Below, one piece after another: positions 1-13,200 of a stretch of 64,000 bases of DNA (the stretch's first letter is position 1; every line of letters starts with the position of its first letter). The notes under the pieces were generated by a model. That model did no database searches. It was not told the DNA's origin and worked only from the letters and a program-made list of their open reading frames with translations. Location: NCBI GenBank assembly GCA_916610825.1, contig OU744449.1, positions 25,759,732 through 25,823,731 on the forward strand, given 5' to 3'. The stretch comes from Haliclystus octoradiatus (Eukaryota; Cnidaria; Staurozoa; Stauromedusae; Haliclystidae). The translations under genes were made by a program, and so were the position numbers.

Positions 1-344
1 GTGCTAGGATGATTATGATCCTGTATTTGTATCGAGCAGCAAACATACAGCCATACCAATGGATCCAAATTATATCATGCCCATCATTACCATAATATGA
101 TACGGTAACATGATAAGAATCTAGAGGAGGCTGCAAAAGGATTATGCTGACTAGCATACCCTTGACTAGTTTGCAGTGTGAACATCGAATGGGTGTTGAA
201 ATAATGCAGGGCCTGTCCCATTTCACAAAGCAATCGTCCAGGCGCAGATTGCAAGTAAGCTCATTTATGCCTTTATGTATTAAACAGTAAGGAGTATAAA
301 TTAAGGTAGTTTACCTTTTTGTTAAAAAGTACAAAAAATGTTTT

Positions 345-925
345 GTCATGCTATTATAATACATCAATGGTATGTATGATAATTGACAGCAGCTAAAACA
401 TTGTGTATTTGTAGCATTGATTTCACTCAGAATTTCAATGAAGCAATGTGATACTATAGCAGGTTATCAGTATAAGCTTCATCACGTTGCATATCTGTCA
501 TATTTATAACAGTACATCATTGGTAAGTATGACGGCAACTAAAACATTGTATGCTATCTGACATCAATTTTTCTGAGTATGGCAATGAAACAATGTGATA
601 CTATTACTACAGCAGGATGCCAGTATAGACATCATTGTGTTGCACATGTGTCATATTATTACAATGCATCAGTTGGCATGTATGACTGCAGCTAAAGCGT
701 TCCATGTTTTCTAGCATCTGTTTGGTCAAATATTGCAATTGAGCAATATAATAAAAAGAAGGTTGCTAGTATAAACCTCATCATGCTCCTTCACATATAA
801 TACATCATTGGCATTTATGACCGTAGACGAACAGCTAAAACATTGAATGTTTTTTTTACAACAATTGTGTAAAGTATTGCGTTATAGCAATACAATACTA
901 TAGCAGGTTGCTAGTATATAAGTCC
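345..925. repeat. Degenerate tandem repeat, about four units of 137-152 bp
   Basis: The motif around ACATCATTGG followed by GTATGA recurs near 362, 514, 665 and 802. Each time it is followed by an 'agctaaaacattg' block and a 'caatgtgatactat' block. The units are clearly diverged from each other. I see no coding potential in them. Confidence 0.65.
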
Positions 926-2500
926 CACAAGTGATTCACAAGTAGCACATTCTCTACAATACACTGGGGTACGCTTAAATAATCAATTACTCATTTCAGC
1001 AGCCAATGCTATGCTAATTTCTGAAATTTCTAATTTATACAACAGCTTGCTCAATTGCTGCCTATTTATTCCCTTAATTAGATTGATTAATCATCTACTT
1101 TGCCAAAATACAAAATAGGCATGACACGCAAGGGTAATAGACTGGAGTTTTCTACGATTGTGTGTAATTCCTTAATTCCTTAGGGTCAGTGTAGAGGAGA
1201 CAGAAGATACTATAAATGTTCAAACAATAACTTTAATGATTCAACAATGAATGGTAAATTGGAAGGGCAAATATGAATACAAAATCAATGATTTATAGTA
1301 AATAATGCGCATGCATAATGCATGGAATCCACTGACCAAATAAAATAAGCAGCCAATCAATGTTCAGTATGCAACAACGTAATAAAGAGATAATCGATAA
1401 TAAACAAACAAACTGCTTCGTGACAATAACAACGGATATGATACAATATCACTTTAAGCAATTAAACAATTAACATATACATAGACGAAATACACAGATC
1501 AGGAAATAATAAAAAGTATCAAGTACAAATTCAATTATTCAATAATAAAACCACATTGTGGCTTACAGGTTGTCAAACAGTCTTAGAAATAATAATAACA
1601 CTGCTGAGTCATCAGTTCGTTCAATGAATACGAATGCAAGTCATATTTAAAATGCATTACATATATTTGTATAAAATGTCAGTAGATTAACAAAACAGCC
1701 GGGTCGACATTTTTGTTTTATCAATACGTAGACAATAATGATTGCTTTAAGAATTATGCTAACAATTTATACGCTTATGCATAGAATGTATATTTCACAG
1801 CATGATTTCAGCCTGACTAAATGTTAATGAACACAGCTGGGTCAGCGTAGTCGTTCAGTTCAACAAAACTCATCAGAAAACAATTGCTACATTAGTAATG
1901 TAGTAGTACACAGCAAAATCCTTCGCGGCTATTTAGAGACAATAAAGGTGTCTTTCAAGAAATTATTCCTACAAAACAAGACCATTTGAAGTTTTCCGTG
2001 TGGTAAGGAATTTTGTGTTATATCAATGCAAAATCCTAAATTAATTAACACCTTAAGGAGTTGAATAGTAATTAGAATAAGACCAAAAAGCTTCATTTTT
2101 ATCAATATTTTCTTCAATAGTTAACACCTTTTTCAATCTTTTGAGTAGAATCTGGCTATTAACTGATATAATTTTCTTGTTTCTGAATAATTTCGTTCTA
2201 CAAAAACTACACACTTTCACACCCAGAATCTCTAGATATCCTTTATAAATAGGTACTAATATCCCAATTCCCCATATATCCAAACCCCTTTTGAATGAGC
2301 AAATCTATTTCAGTATCTATCCAAACACAATATGAACACAATCCTTTTAACTAATTTCGTAGTTATTATAATTCATACAATCAACTTTATAAGGAATAAT
2401 TAACTCTAAGAAGTATAAAAAACGAAAGTATAATAAGTACAACTATAAGTACAAGAATAAGAATAAGAAGCATATACAGTAAATATAGAATTAAAACATC
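926..2500. other. No recognisable gene
   Basis: This is AT-rich sequence with only short open frames, the longest about 76 codons on the - strand near 2053-2283. None shows a recognisable motif or a convincing exon boundary. It may be intergenic or a long 5' intron of the lectin gene that starts to its right. Confidence 0.5.
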
Positions 2501-2510
2501 ATCACCAGAT

Positions 2511-2531
2511 TGATGATGATGATGATGATGA
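2511..2531. repeat. (GAT)n microsatellite at the LINE 3' end
   Basis: About seven GAT units lie just downstream, in - strand sense, of the LINE reading frame. This is the position where many LINEs carry a short simple-repeat tail. Confidence 0.7.
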
Positions 2532-3600
2532 TCATCATCATTTATTCAGTACTACCTGATAAACATACATTGTTTTTTTTTCACAGGACTGATATATAAT
2601 AATATTATAGTTATGAAAGCAGAAAATATTTATATTATGATGTAAAATTATTGGATATATTTTAAAGTTCTTAACATTATAAGGTTAGCAAATACTCTTT
2701 GCATTGTTTTTTGAAGCTATCCAAGCTGCACGCCACTTTAAGGTCGTTTGGTAAATAGTTCCATTCACGGACACCAGTAGCTTGAAAAGAACGGTGGTGG
2801 TGTTCTCCAACAAAGAAGTTTTGATTCGAGAATGAGCGTGTACGGGAATCAGGAGGGAGTGCAAATTGTTCTTTGAGTAGAGATGGAGCTAAGTTATTTC
2901 TTATTCTGTACATCCACACGAGACGATGATAACTAATACGTCCTTTTACTGTTAGCCATCCCAATTGAGTATGCATATCAGCTGTTGGTGTCCTGTAGTG
3001 GCAACCCAGTATCATTCTCAATGCTCTATTTTGTAAGCGCTGAAGGCGAGTCAAAAGTCTCTGGTTACATGTTCCCCATACAATGCAACAATAATCAAGA
3101 TAAGGCAAAACAAGTGTGTTAAACAGAACTATTCTACTATGCCTTGGTAGAAATTTATAAACATGTTTTATTATAGCTAAAGATTTATTAATTTTTGAAA
3201 CAGTTTGTTGAATATGGTTATCAAAATTGAGATGGTTATCAATTAATATGCCCAAATATTTTATTGATTGTACCTCATCTAATGTAGTCTGCTTTATATT
3301 AATATTAAGAGGGTCCTTTATACTTGATAATGTTTTTTATTGGCAATAATCATGCATTTAGTTTTATCGACGTTCAAATTTAGTTTGTTACAGGAAAGCC
3401 AATCAAATAAAGATTCTAAATCAAATTGGAGATTGTGTTGAACTTTTTTCACGCATTTGACATATATTAACGTGTCATCTGCATATAGATTGATTTTACA
3501 AATTGAAAAACAAACTGAAATATCGTTAATGTAAATTTGAAATAGCAAATGGCCCAGGATCGATCGTAGACTGCCGTAGGATCGGAATTATCTAATATTG
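2530..3600 (-). mobile_element. 5'-truncated LINE, reverse transcriptase C-terminal part
   Basis: Two overlapping frames encode the end of a non-LTR reverse transcriptase. The first (down from about 3580) has a degenerate GSILGPLLF-like motif read as RSILGHLLF, then QIYINDI and the catalytic YADD box in LYADDTLIYV. The second (3255-2677) has KYLGILID, the RT thumb, a ...LPYLDYCCIVWG... stretch, and the typical LINE ending EWNYLPNDLK...FKKQCKEYL. A one-base frameshift in an A-rich stretch near 3320-3340 separates them, so the copy is dead. The 5' part of the element, including the endonuclease, is absent, as expected from incomplete reverse transcription. The residues fit the Jockey/CR1/L2 group; I cannot choose between them. 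Confidence 0.88.
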
Positions 3601-3633
3601 ACGCTAGATTCTGCACAACGGCTCTCAAAAGAC

Positions 3634-3700
3634 ACAAGTCCCGCTTTCCAATCATGAAAATGAGGCAGCAAAAAGAAAGCGGGACTTGAGCCAGTCAAAA
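3634..3700. repeat. Short hairpin element with AAGTCCCGCTTT arms
   Basis: CAAGTCCCGCTTT near 3635 is matched by its inverse, AAAGCGGGACTTG, ending near 3690, with about 40 bases between. A diverged relative lies at 27466-27562. Confidence 0.5.
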
Positions 3701-3811
3701 CTTTTCCTAATTGTTGATTATTGATACTTTCATTTTACATCTCCAAATGACTTGAGCTTATTCGGAAGTGCCAATTTTGCCAATTTATTGTTCTTCAATT
3801 CTCATTCACAG

Positions 3812-4213
3812 GTACCTTTTATCCTGTTTGTTCAGAAGATTTCAGTCTATTTAACGGGAAATGTTGGTATTTTAAAACGGTTCAGATGAGCTCGTGGATG
3901 GATGCTCAAAAAGAATGCGTTAGCATGAATTCTGTGTTAGCAAGCATATCAAGCGAAAGTGAATTTGATTATGTTCAGCAAAACCTACAAGGGACTACTG
4001 GATATTACTTTCTTGGCTACAGTGACAAAGAAACAGAAGATATATGGCTCTGGGAAGACAATTCAAATTCAACATGGCAGAAATGGAAGCATGGCGAACC
4101 TAATAATAACGGAAATGGTGAAGATTTTGCGGGAATTGGGGTAGATATAGGAATGGTTGATTTACCTCTTTCATACCACGCTGTTTCTGGATTTATCTGT
4201 ACTCAAAAACTAG
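3812..4213 (+). CDS. Exon: C-type lectin domain 1
   Basis: The acceptor is TTCACAG and the donor G|GTAAGT, both phase 1; about 134 residues. The CTLD signature is seen in CSEDFSLFNGKCWYF, the helix around WMDAQKECVSMNSVLASI, the WIGL-like YYFLGYSD, and the final GFICTQKL. The calcium-site loop reads GEPNNNGNGEDF. EPN is the mannose-type triad of the family, but the cysteine that normally follows is phenylalanine, and the WND strand with its second cysteine is missing (VDIGMVDLPL instead). One conserved disulfide is therefore absent and sugar binding is doubtful. Confidence 0.88.
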
Positions 4214-7200
4214 GTAAGTAGACTCAACAACCATCAACAGATTATTATAATTCCCTAACACCATATTAGCTAATTTGTACCATTTTTTGTCAACGTGTAT
4301 TACATTTATTTTCAAATTAATAATTTTTCAAGTTGATATTAACTATACAAATAATGAATCTGTATTTATGTAGCGCAATTAGCAAGCTGAAAAATTGATA
4401 GGCTTTAACAACTATAAGCATTTTACAAATTGGAAATGAATTTTCGGTATTTGTAGATTTTCTTGCTTGGATGAAAAAAATTCGGAAGACAAGTGCATCA
4501 ATTGTTCTTCGCTTATTCTAGCCAATGTTTATATAACTTCCAAGACATTCTGATAAAATAATTCAAACAAATTGCATCGGGTAGCTCACTCAACATGGTT
4601 ACGATATTTTCTGACAAGGGAGGCAAAATTTCAAAGCATATCAGTCACGTAGAATCATCCGTACTTCTTTGGCATTCAAACGAGAAATTTGAAAATAAAG
4701 AAAACCTTCTCATATTCAAAAATTTTGTTCTAAAAGTAATGATGCCTTATTATGGAAAAGGTCTTAAAAGAGTTCAAAAAAGACAGAATTTTGAGGATTT
4801 TATTAATATTGGCCGAATAAGCTGTTTTTAGATTTGATCTATTCAATGTTTGAAGATGTTAATTATACAGCTCACAGTGGGACTATTTCATAGACATAAT
4901 AGGTATAGACTGTTTATGACGTTCGAAAATGGGCTTGAAATGTAGCATCTATGGGGATCAATAATGGCTGACACATGCGCCCAAAGTGGCTGGTAAATCA
5001 GTGTTTTGACCCAATATTGTTGTTAGAAAATAAAAGAATAGATGAGCCGGATCATTTCGAGCTACTTTTAAAGCAACTAAATATGATTCAATTTAACAGT
5101 TTTGTCGGGTATCAATCAATTTCGGATCAAATCCGCTTAACTTTTTTATCAAATTTTCACTGAAATATTCCTACTTTTTAAGTAGGAATATTCGCTGTTT
5201 TTGTAACAATAAGACATCAAAATTTCAGAATTTACTCAGATTTAACATTTATTAATCATCCAAGCTGTATTTACCGGACAAGGTGCATGTTTACTGCTGG
5301 TTACAGCAAAGCACAGGACGCAGAATGAGGGTAGAAAAGTTGATATTGAAATAATTACAAAAATTACAATTATGCTACGAAAAATATTCAAATTTAATTC
5401 ACCAAATATCCAAACATTTTACCCTCTATAATGAGAATAGTTATAAAGTCTAAGATGGATGAAGATAGCCACAAATTGAGCCTAATAACCAGCAGTACCA
5501 TCGCAAAACAAGCGTAGCGGATACCAATTAATATCAAAATGTAGTAATTTTCATTATAATCAATGTTTCCATATCATTAAATCCATATTAAAAATGTTCA
5601 AAAGCAAGACAAATAGATATATGCAGCGATTTAAATCAATTCAAACATTTTATGCTTTCTTCAAATACCAAATTGTATTGGAATTTAGACTTATGCGGTC
5701 AGTTTACAACATACAACTGCAACTTTTGGGTGCATGTGTCTACCATTTTGGCTGCCCATGAGTGCCACACGTCACGTGACCCAATCAGCAGTCTATATCT
5801 ATTATGTTTACGGTTTATTCCGCAAAGGCTAGATAATATTATGCCATTTTTAAAACACTTGAAAACGCAAATTTGAGGTGTACTATCTTAGTTCTCATTA
5901 AATTATCTTCATGCTAACTATATTTCTCCATATCTATAATCAGGCAGTTTATTCTGACGATCGCCAAAGGAGTGAAACTATCAGTAGCAAATATGAATGT
6001 CAGATATTTGCATTTATTTGTTTTTGAATAGCCTTGTATTTATGGCGTCGAGAACTTTTTAAAACAGCAAAGACTACATAAGTACTTTTATATTACACGA
6101 AGATATATAGATCCAGTTAGAGAAAGAAAATCAGAAATCAATTTGCTTTTCATGAGTGTGAAGGATTACCATGAGGAGAAACTATAACTTCGTCATAGAA
6201 GGATCCAATTACGTTTTTAAGAAAGTAGACAAATTTACATTACAAAAATCAAGAACACTAATGAATCCCATGTTTTGTATCGGTTACATTAATATTATTA
6301 CTTTCAGAAACGATAAAGAATGTCTGCAAGCCACCGTTCAAACAGAAAGGAAATAGTTGCTTTTATTTCCAATCGTGTGAGAATTCTGTGAACTGGTATG
6401 AAGCAGAGGCTAACTGCTCAGCACAGGATTCATTTTTGGCAGAAATAAACAGCGAAGAAAAAATTCAGCATTTAACAGACTATCTTCAACCTTTCCTAAC
6501 ATCTTCTTTGATAACATTCATTGGCATATCTGATTACGAACGGGAAGGTATTTGGAGAACATCTACTGGTGTAGAGAGTTTGACCAATGGACTTTGGGAA
6601 CTAGGATATCCAAATAACTCCACAGATAACATCGATGACTGTGTTGCAATTATTGATGGCAAATGGAGGGACATCTCATGTACTCTAAAATGCGATTATT
6701 TTGTTTGTGAAATGGAAATACGTAAGTCTCCTCTAAATTGTTTTCCTTATTCATCGTTTAATATGAATTTTTCTGCGCAATATCTGCTGATATTACAATC
6801 CATGGCCTTTAACAACAGTTCAACATGCCTGCACTATAAATATGAAAAAAAGGAAATGGAAAATGAGAAAACAATATCAATCAATCAATTAATTTCCAGT
6901 TATTGCAACATAGATCATTGATGACCAAAGCATAATTTTTGAATATTCAAACCTTTGAAAAGTCATCAATCAATCTATGATAACAGCCAGCTTTTTATAA
7001 CTCCATCGCAACTTGTAAATCTAAATCTTGAATTTTGATTCACTTATATATCATATATTCTCACTTATAAATCTCACAATATGGTTTGTTTTATCAATAG
7101 AAACTGGAACCGCACCAGTTTGCAGGGATGGATTTAAACAACATGAATCAAGCTGTTGGCATATTGATGATGGCACTGTAAATTCACCACAATCTAAAGC

Positions 7201-10200
7201 TCAAGAGGAATGTTCTCTGTTGGGATCAAATTTAGCATCAATACATAACATAGAGGAATACAACTTTATGATTAAACTGAGTGAAGATTATGGACCTTCT
7301 CAATATCGTTACGTAGGATTAAAAAGAAAGAAAGACACCTTTTATTATGAGTGGTTGGACGGGTCATCTTATTCATTTTCACATTGGCATCCAAGTCATC
7401 CAACTCAAAATGCTAACAATATATGCACGATGGCAAAAGATAACCAGGGCTTGCATGACACTAAGTGCAATTACAGTCGTGGCTATATTTGCAGCTACCG
7501 CTTAGGTAATTATTCTTTCAATATTGGTGAAATTGAAGAAGATTACTTCTCATCTAGGTTTCATCAATCAGTAATCAAACAGTCTATAAGGGTAGCGTTT
7601 CCCTTGTGCCTTTGAGTTGCATACATTTATCACAAAAATTAGCATCCTTTCAAATTAATGTATAGAGTATTAAAGTGGGTTTGGTTTCAATTTTACAGAT
7701 ACTTATTTGATTGCATAATTATGTAGTTTATCCATCAATTTTCACTTAAAATGGGCACTGAATACTTTTTTTGTTTAAATAGTTCATGTTTTTTATTTAT
7801 TTATTTTTTTTCAAATTTTAAATTATTTAAGAAAAATATTTTCTCATGAAATGGAAATTTTAGATGCGCAACAAAACTCACAATGACGACGAAATTCTTC
7901 ATGTTCGATGCGTTTGAGCAGGTCGATGGGAATTATCTTTTCATCACACGGCAGTTAAGAGTGATAGACACCAAATTTCACTGTAAACTTTGTTGTGGAA
8001 ACCGTGGCGGCTTGTGGTATATATATATAGTGAGTGTGGCAGGAGGGTTGGTGAGGGTGCTGAAGGTTAATGCACATTGAATTATGGCGAAGGAATGCCG
8101 AAGGCTTAAGGTATTTTATCCACATTTAAAGTTTTGACATATTTAATTCAATGTGCATTTAACTCTGCGGTGAAATGTACATCGCGATTAACAACTCCAA
8201 TTTCTGTCTGGATGTCTTAGACATTTAGCGGCTAAAACTTTCCATCGGCTGATACTTTAGTAAGCTTCATTCTAATATCTAATGTAATCGAATTCGCTCA
8301 ATACCCTCTTAGGTCAGATGCATATAAAATGGGGTAAACGATTAAGCTAACACTAAGTGATGTCTGAAATTCATACATTACGAAACTATTCTCAAGATAT
8401 AAATCAGACATTCAGCGAAGTCAGAAATGAGATTAGAACGAGCCATATTTAGCAAAGGTTTGTACTGGAAGTGTTTGGTGCTTCACCGAGAATTTCAGCT
8501 GTGTGATGATGAAACCCGGATAGGAAAAGCAAGCCCGAATGAGGAGAATACACACATCATTTGTTTTGAAATTGAATCTTTGCTATATACCGAAGTCAAC
8601 TGATCGAATGCTATCCGCACCTCCGATCAATAAATAGCTGTAATCTAGGTATGCACAGAGATAGAACTAACTATGCACCCTGTGCATCCCACATGTTTTT
8701 GGCCTATAATTCCTTTTACCAGATGATGTAAAATTGCGATTACTTTAATGCAAACTCTGACGACGGAACGAGTCAGAGAAGAATATTTCACACTGTAGAA
8801 TTTTAAGTCTTTTACGTATAACTGTTATTAATCTGATATTTTTAACAAAATGTTGACATTATCTCATTTTTAAAGTAGTAAAATATTTGTATTTAATTTT
8901 TAGCACTATTTATCTATTTATTTGTATCAACATTGTTTATGTACTTCCCTGCATAAGGCACCATTGCAGACATTTTCTCGAATTTTCGAAGGGCGTAACT
9001 TGTATTGGTGCTTTGTAAATATTGACTTTTGTATTAAATTTATTATCACGTATTCAAATTTTAAAATGATCTTCTTTAGGATACAGCGATTGGACAATCT
9101 GGACAGAATGTGACACTACATGTGGGTTAAATAAGAGAAAAAGACATCGTTCCTGCATTCCTGCGGATGCTTGTGCTTCTTTACAGTACGAAACGCAGGA
9201 TTGTCTACCTCATCTTCCATACATTGCAGGTACAATCTCCGGGGGGTAACTACAGTTCTTTAAACACGGAGGGGGGTGCCACTTTGGAAAAAGTTAAGTA
9301 CCCAAAATGTTTCAAAAGTTCTGTTGATGCTACCCAAAAAGTTCTAGCAGGTTGATTGATTTTAAGTAAATACACAAAAGTTATGCAAAATTTTTTCAAA
9401 AATTCTTGAAAACGTCAAAAATAGAATACCCAAAATCTCAAAATTTTAAAATTTCATAACCAAAAAGTTTTTTTCAGCTGGAATATGGACCCAAAAAGTG
9501 GAACGTCCCCGTATAGCCGTCATAGTGGAGTTACCCCCCGGATAAAATCACTATAGTTATCAATTTCAATATTGCTTAACATTGATAAATCAATTGTCAT
9601 TCATTGCATAGAAATTGATCACTTTTTTAATCATTTTCCAATGTATGTATGTATGTTTATTTGTCAACAATGATGACAGGCAGATACAGGCAAACTTGTC
9701 ACTTCTGCTTACGTAAAGCCATTGGAAAGAAAGAAAAGTTCAATTAAAATGAACTAATAGAAAATGGTATATATGCAACAGTTCTACTATCAGAAATAGA
9801 TTTACAAAGAACATTTTAATGTCTTCATTGAATGTATATTTGCAGTCTTTTTGAAAATTTGATTCTTTCAACTTGAATTTAAATGCGTCAATTGAGTTTG
9901 ATTCTACAGCGTCACTTAAATTGTCCACCAAGGGATCACCTTATTTATAAATGAATACTTGCAGCCAATACTTTTCGGGAGAAGGTCCAAAGCCCTAACA
10001 GTAGCCACTATACACAAATGCCATACTGTTATGATAATATATACACTAATAGTTATTTCTAAAATGATGATACAGGAAAGATATATAGGCTAGCATAGTT
10101 GTCAAATCTCTTGTAGCCATTTTGAAGTTTTTTTATCTTGAATATTTTGTAAGTTTGTTATCGGCAGATGCGGGAGGAGACAGAAACAGAACACACTTTT

Positions 10201-13200
10201 ACGTTAGTTGTAACTTTATTATAAGCAAACACCACCACGACGCAACTCCAAACTCTCTTCTAAAACTTACAAATTACTCTATATTTATACTATATTCTAC
10301 TTACGTCAATGCTAAAGTCCAAATCATAAAAATACAAAACAAAGTAATTAAGACAGGAACAATTTTACACGATACGGAATAAACATATCCAATCTAAACC
10401 ATATTTAAACATTAAATTATTAACACGGGAACAATTTCAATCCATCATCATTTGTGTTCCGCTGTTGACATATATGACGTCAACGTGCTACTCTATTCTA
10501 AATGACTTTCTGTTAACAACAGCTCTAATAAACCATATGAATAAACTAATGAAACTATAGTAATTTAATACAAAAACGTCATATAATCCAGTTCAGCATA
10601 AAATACAAGCATAATTACATCACATCGTCACAGTTAACCATTCCACTATAATTTAAATTTAACATACATATCACAACAACTCTTATTACATGAAGTCAGC
10701 TATTCCTTATAATACATTACGTCACAATAGCCCCAACCAAATAATTCAGCAGTCATAGATACACCTTTACAGTTCATACACGTCATTTAACACATACACG
10801 CCTCCTTGATCTTTAGATCACAATAATAAATCACATATCATATATAACTCTAGATCACAATAACAAATCACATATCATATATCACACAAACCTGATCATA
10901 CCATACCAATACCTTCAACCGAGCCTTTCACTCTCATCATCACCAACAGAGAGACCAATAGGACGTATATACGAACGGAGTGCCTTCACTAATGTTACAC
11001 GCCCCATTGATCTCTAGATCACACATCATTTATGATCCATCCACAACAAAATTCATACCTCAACAAATCATCATCATCAACAGAGAAACCAAGAGAACGT
11101 GTATACGAACGGAGTGCTTTCACTAATGTTACACGCCCCCTTGATCTCTAGATCACACATCATTTATGATCCATCCACAACAAAATTCATACCTCAACAA
11201 ATCATCATCATCAACAGAGAAACCAAGAGAACGTGTATACGAACGGAGTGCCTTCACTAATGTTACACGCCCCATTGATCTCTAGATCACACAGCATATA
11301 TGATCCATCAACAACCAAATTCATACCTCAACAATCATCATCATCAACAGAGAAACCAAGAGAACGTGTATACGAACGGAGTGCCTTCACTAATGTTACA
11401 CGCCCCCTTGATCTCTAGATCACACAGCATATATGATCCATCAACAACCAAATTCATACCTCAACAAATCATCATCATCAACAGAGAAACCAAGGGAACG
11501 TGTATACGAACGGAGTGCCTTCACTAATGTTACACGCCCCCTTGATCTCTAGATCACACATCATTTATGATCCATCGACAACCAAATTCATACCTCATCA
11601 ATTCATCATCATCAACAGAGAAACCAAGAGAACGTGTATACGAACGGAGTGCCTTCACTAATGTTACACGCCCCCCTTGATCTCTAGATCACACATCATT
11701 TATGATCCATCGACAACCAAATTCATACCTCATCAATTCATCATCATCAACAGAGAGACCAAGAGGATGTGTATACGAACTTAGTGCCTTCACTAATGTT
11801 ACATATTTTGGGTATGAAATTGATGCAGAATTCTTTTGTATGGTAATATAAGTCAATCAGCAAAGAAAAAAATCTCAAAAATGCAACACCGGAACTAGTG
11901 CCAGGCTTTTTTCGTCCAAATAAAATGTGTCACCTTAAAAAGGTCGGGATTAAAAATTTCTTTGCATAAATCAAAATTATTTTTGCTGGTAATTGTACAT
12001 TGACATATTTTCTTGGATTCTACCGTGTGCTTTTTTTGATTTTAAACAATACAAAAAAGTTATTCCATCATGTGTTTAGAAACTTTCTGAAACAGCTGGA
12101 GCGTGACTGCTTTTTGAAACTTCAAAACGCCATAACTTTTTGTTTCTTCACCAATCAAAAAAAACACATGGTAGAATCCAAGCAAATATGTCAAAGTACA
12201 ATTATCAGCAATAATAATTAAGATTTATGTAAAGCAATTTTACACCCAACCTTTTTGAGAAGACCCATATTATTTGGAAGAAAAGAGCCTGGCACTAGTT
12301 CCGGTGTTGCATTTTTAAGATTTCTTCTTTCCGGATTGACTCATATTACCATACCAAAGAATTCTGCATCATTTTCATACCAAAATATTCAAGACAAAAA
12401 ATTTCAAAATGGCTACAAAAGATTTGACTACTATGCTGTATAGGCTAGAAATTTAGTTTAGATAATTATGCTAGCATCATTCCATAACGGCCCTCGACTC
12501 CACGCAGACGCTCCGATGATGGCCTAATAAAATTCAGCAAGCAACGTGATGCGTTGCCCAGCAGGAAAAACCGACGTTGCCAATCACAGGGCAGTATTTT
12601 ATCACGTGAGATTCGATCGTATTACATTTTTTTGAGTTTCGGTTTCAAATTTTGATTTTCAATATTATGAATATGGTTTCATCTTTCGAGTAAAAAGATA
12701 CACACACACCCTGAACGAATTCGGCTACAACATCCACATGATTCATATCATCGCAGTTTATATTCACCATCCCATTAATCAGATCTACTTTATTGGTGCT
12801 GTTTGTGCGGAGCTTAATATTGTGGATTTTTGATATCTATTTTGATTTTGGAATACAATAATGTAAAATATACAAACGCCAAACGCTGAACGATTTTGGT
12901 CGCGACAGCCGCGAGCATATTAGGCTTATCGAAGTTTATATCCACCCATCCACCCGTAAATTCGATGTCCTTTATTAGTGCTTCTCGTGGTTAACACTGT
13001 CGAGTTGCGATATGATTTTGGAATAAAATAAAATGTACAAACGCTGTTCGATATTAACCGTGGCAGCCACAAAAGCTTATTATCGAAGACTCCTCACATC
13101 TCGCCTCGTTGAACAGTCTAGCCCATGATTTGCCGCATTAAATCACATATTCCTCGTATATACTGCTCAATTTTGTTTGTGTGGAGTTAAAGCCAAATTA

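Larger units (their letters stand above)
10084..12448. mobile_element. Foldback (long inverted repeat) element interrupted by a nested insertion
   Basis: The element runs 10094-12438 and is flanked by TATAGGCTAG on both sides (10084-10093 and 12439-12448), a 10-bp target duplication. Its arms are about 260-300 bp and diverge only slightly. The left arm is 10094-10149 continued at 11803 to about 12065; the right arm is about 12130-12438. For example CATAGTTGTCAAATC on the left answers GATTTGACTACTATG on the right, and GCAACACCGGAACTAGTGCC answers GGCACTAGTTCCGGTGTTGC. The centre is a ~60 bp spacer. No protein is encoded. The left arm is split by the insertion at 10150-11802. Confidence 0.82.

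Noticed and set aside
2053-2283. 76-codon - strand frame with a CxxC pair
   Set aside because: No further zinc-site residues, no splice partners, no recognisable family.
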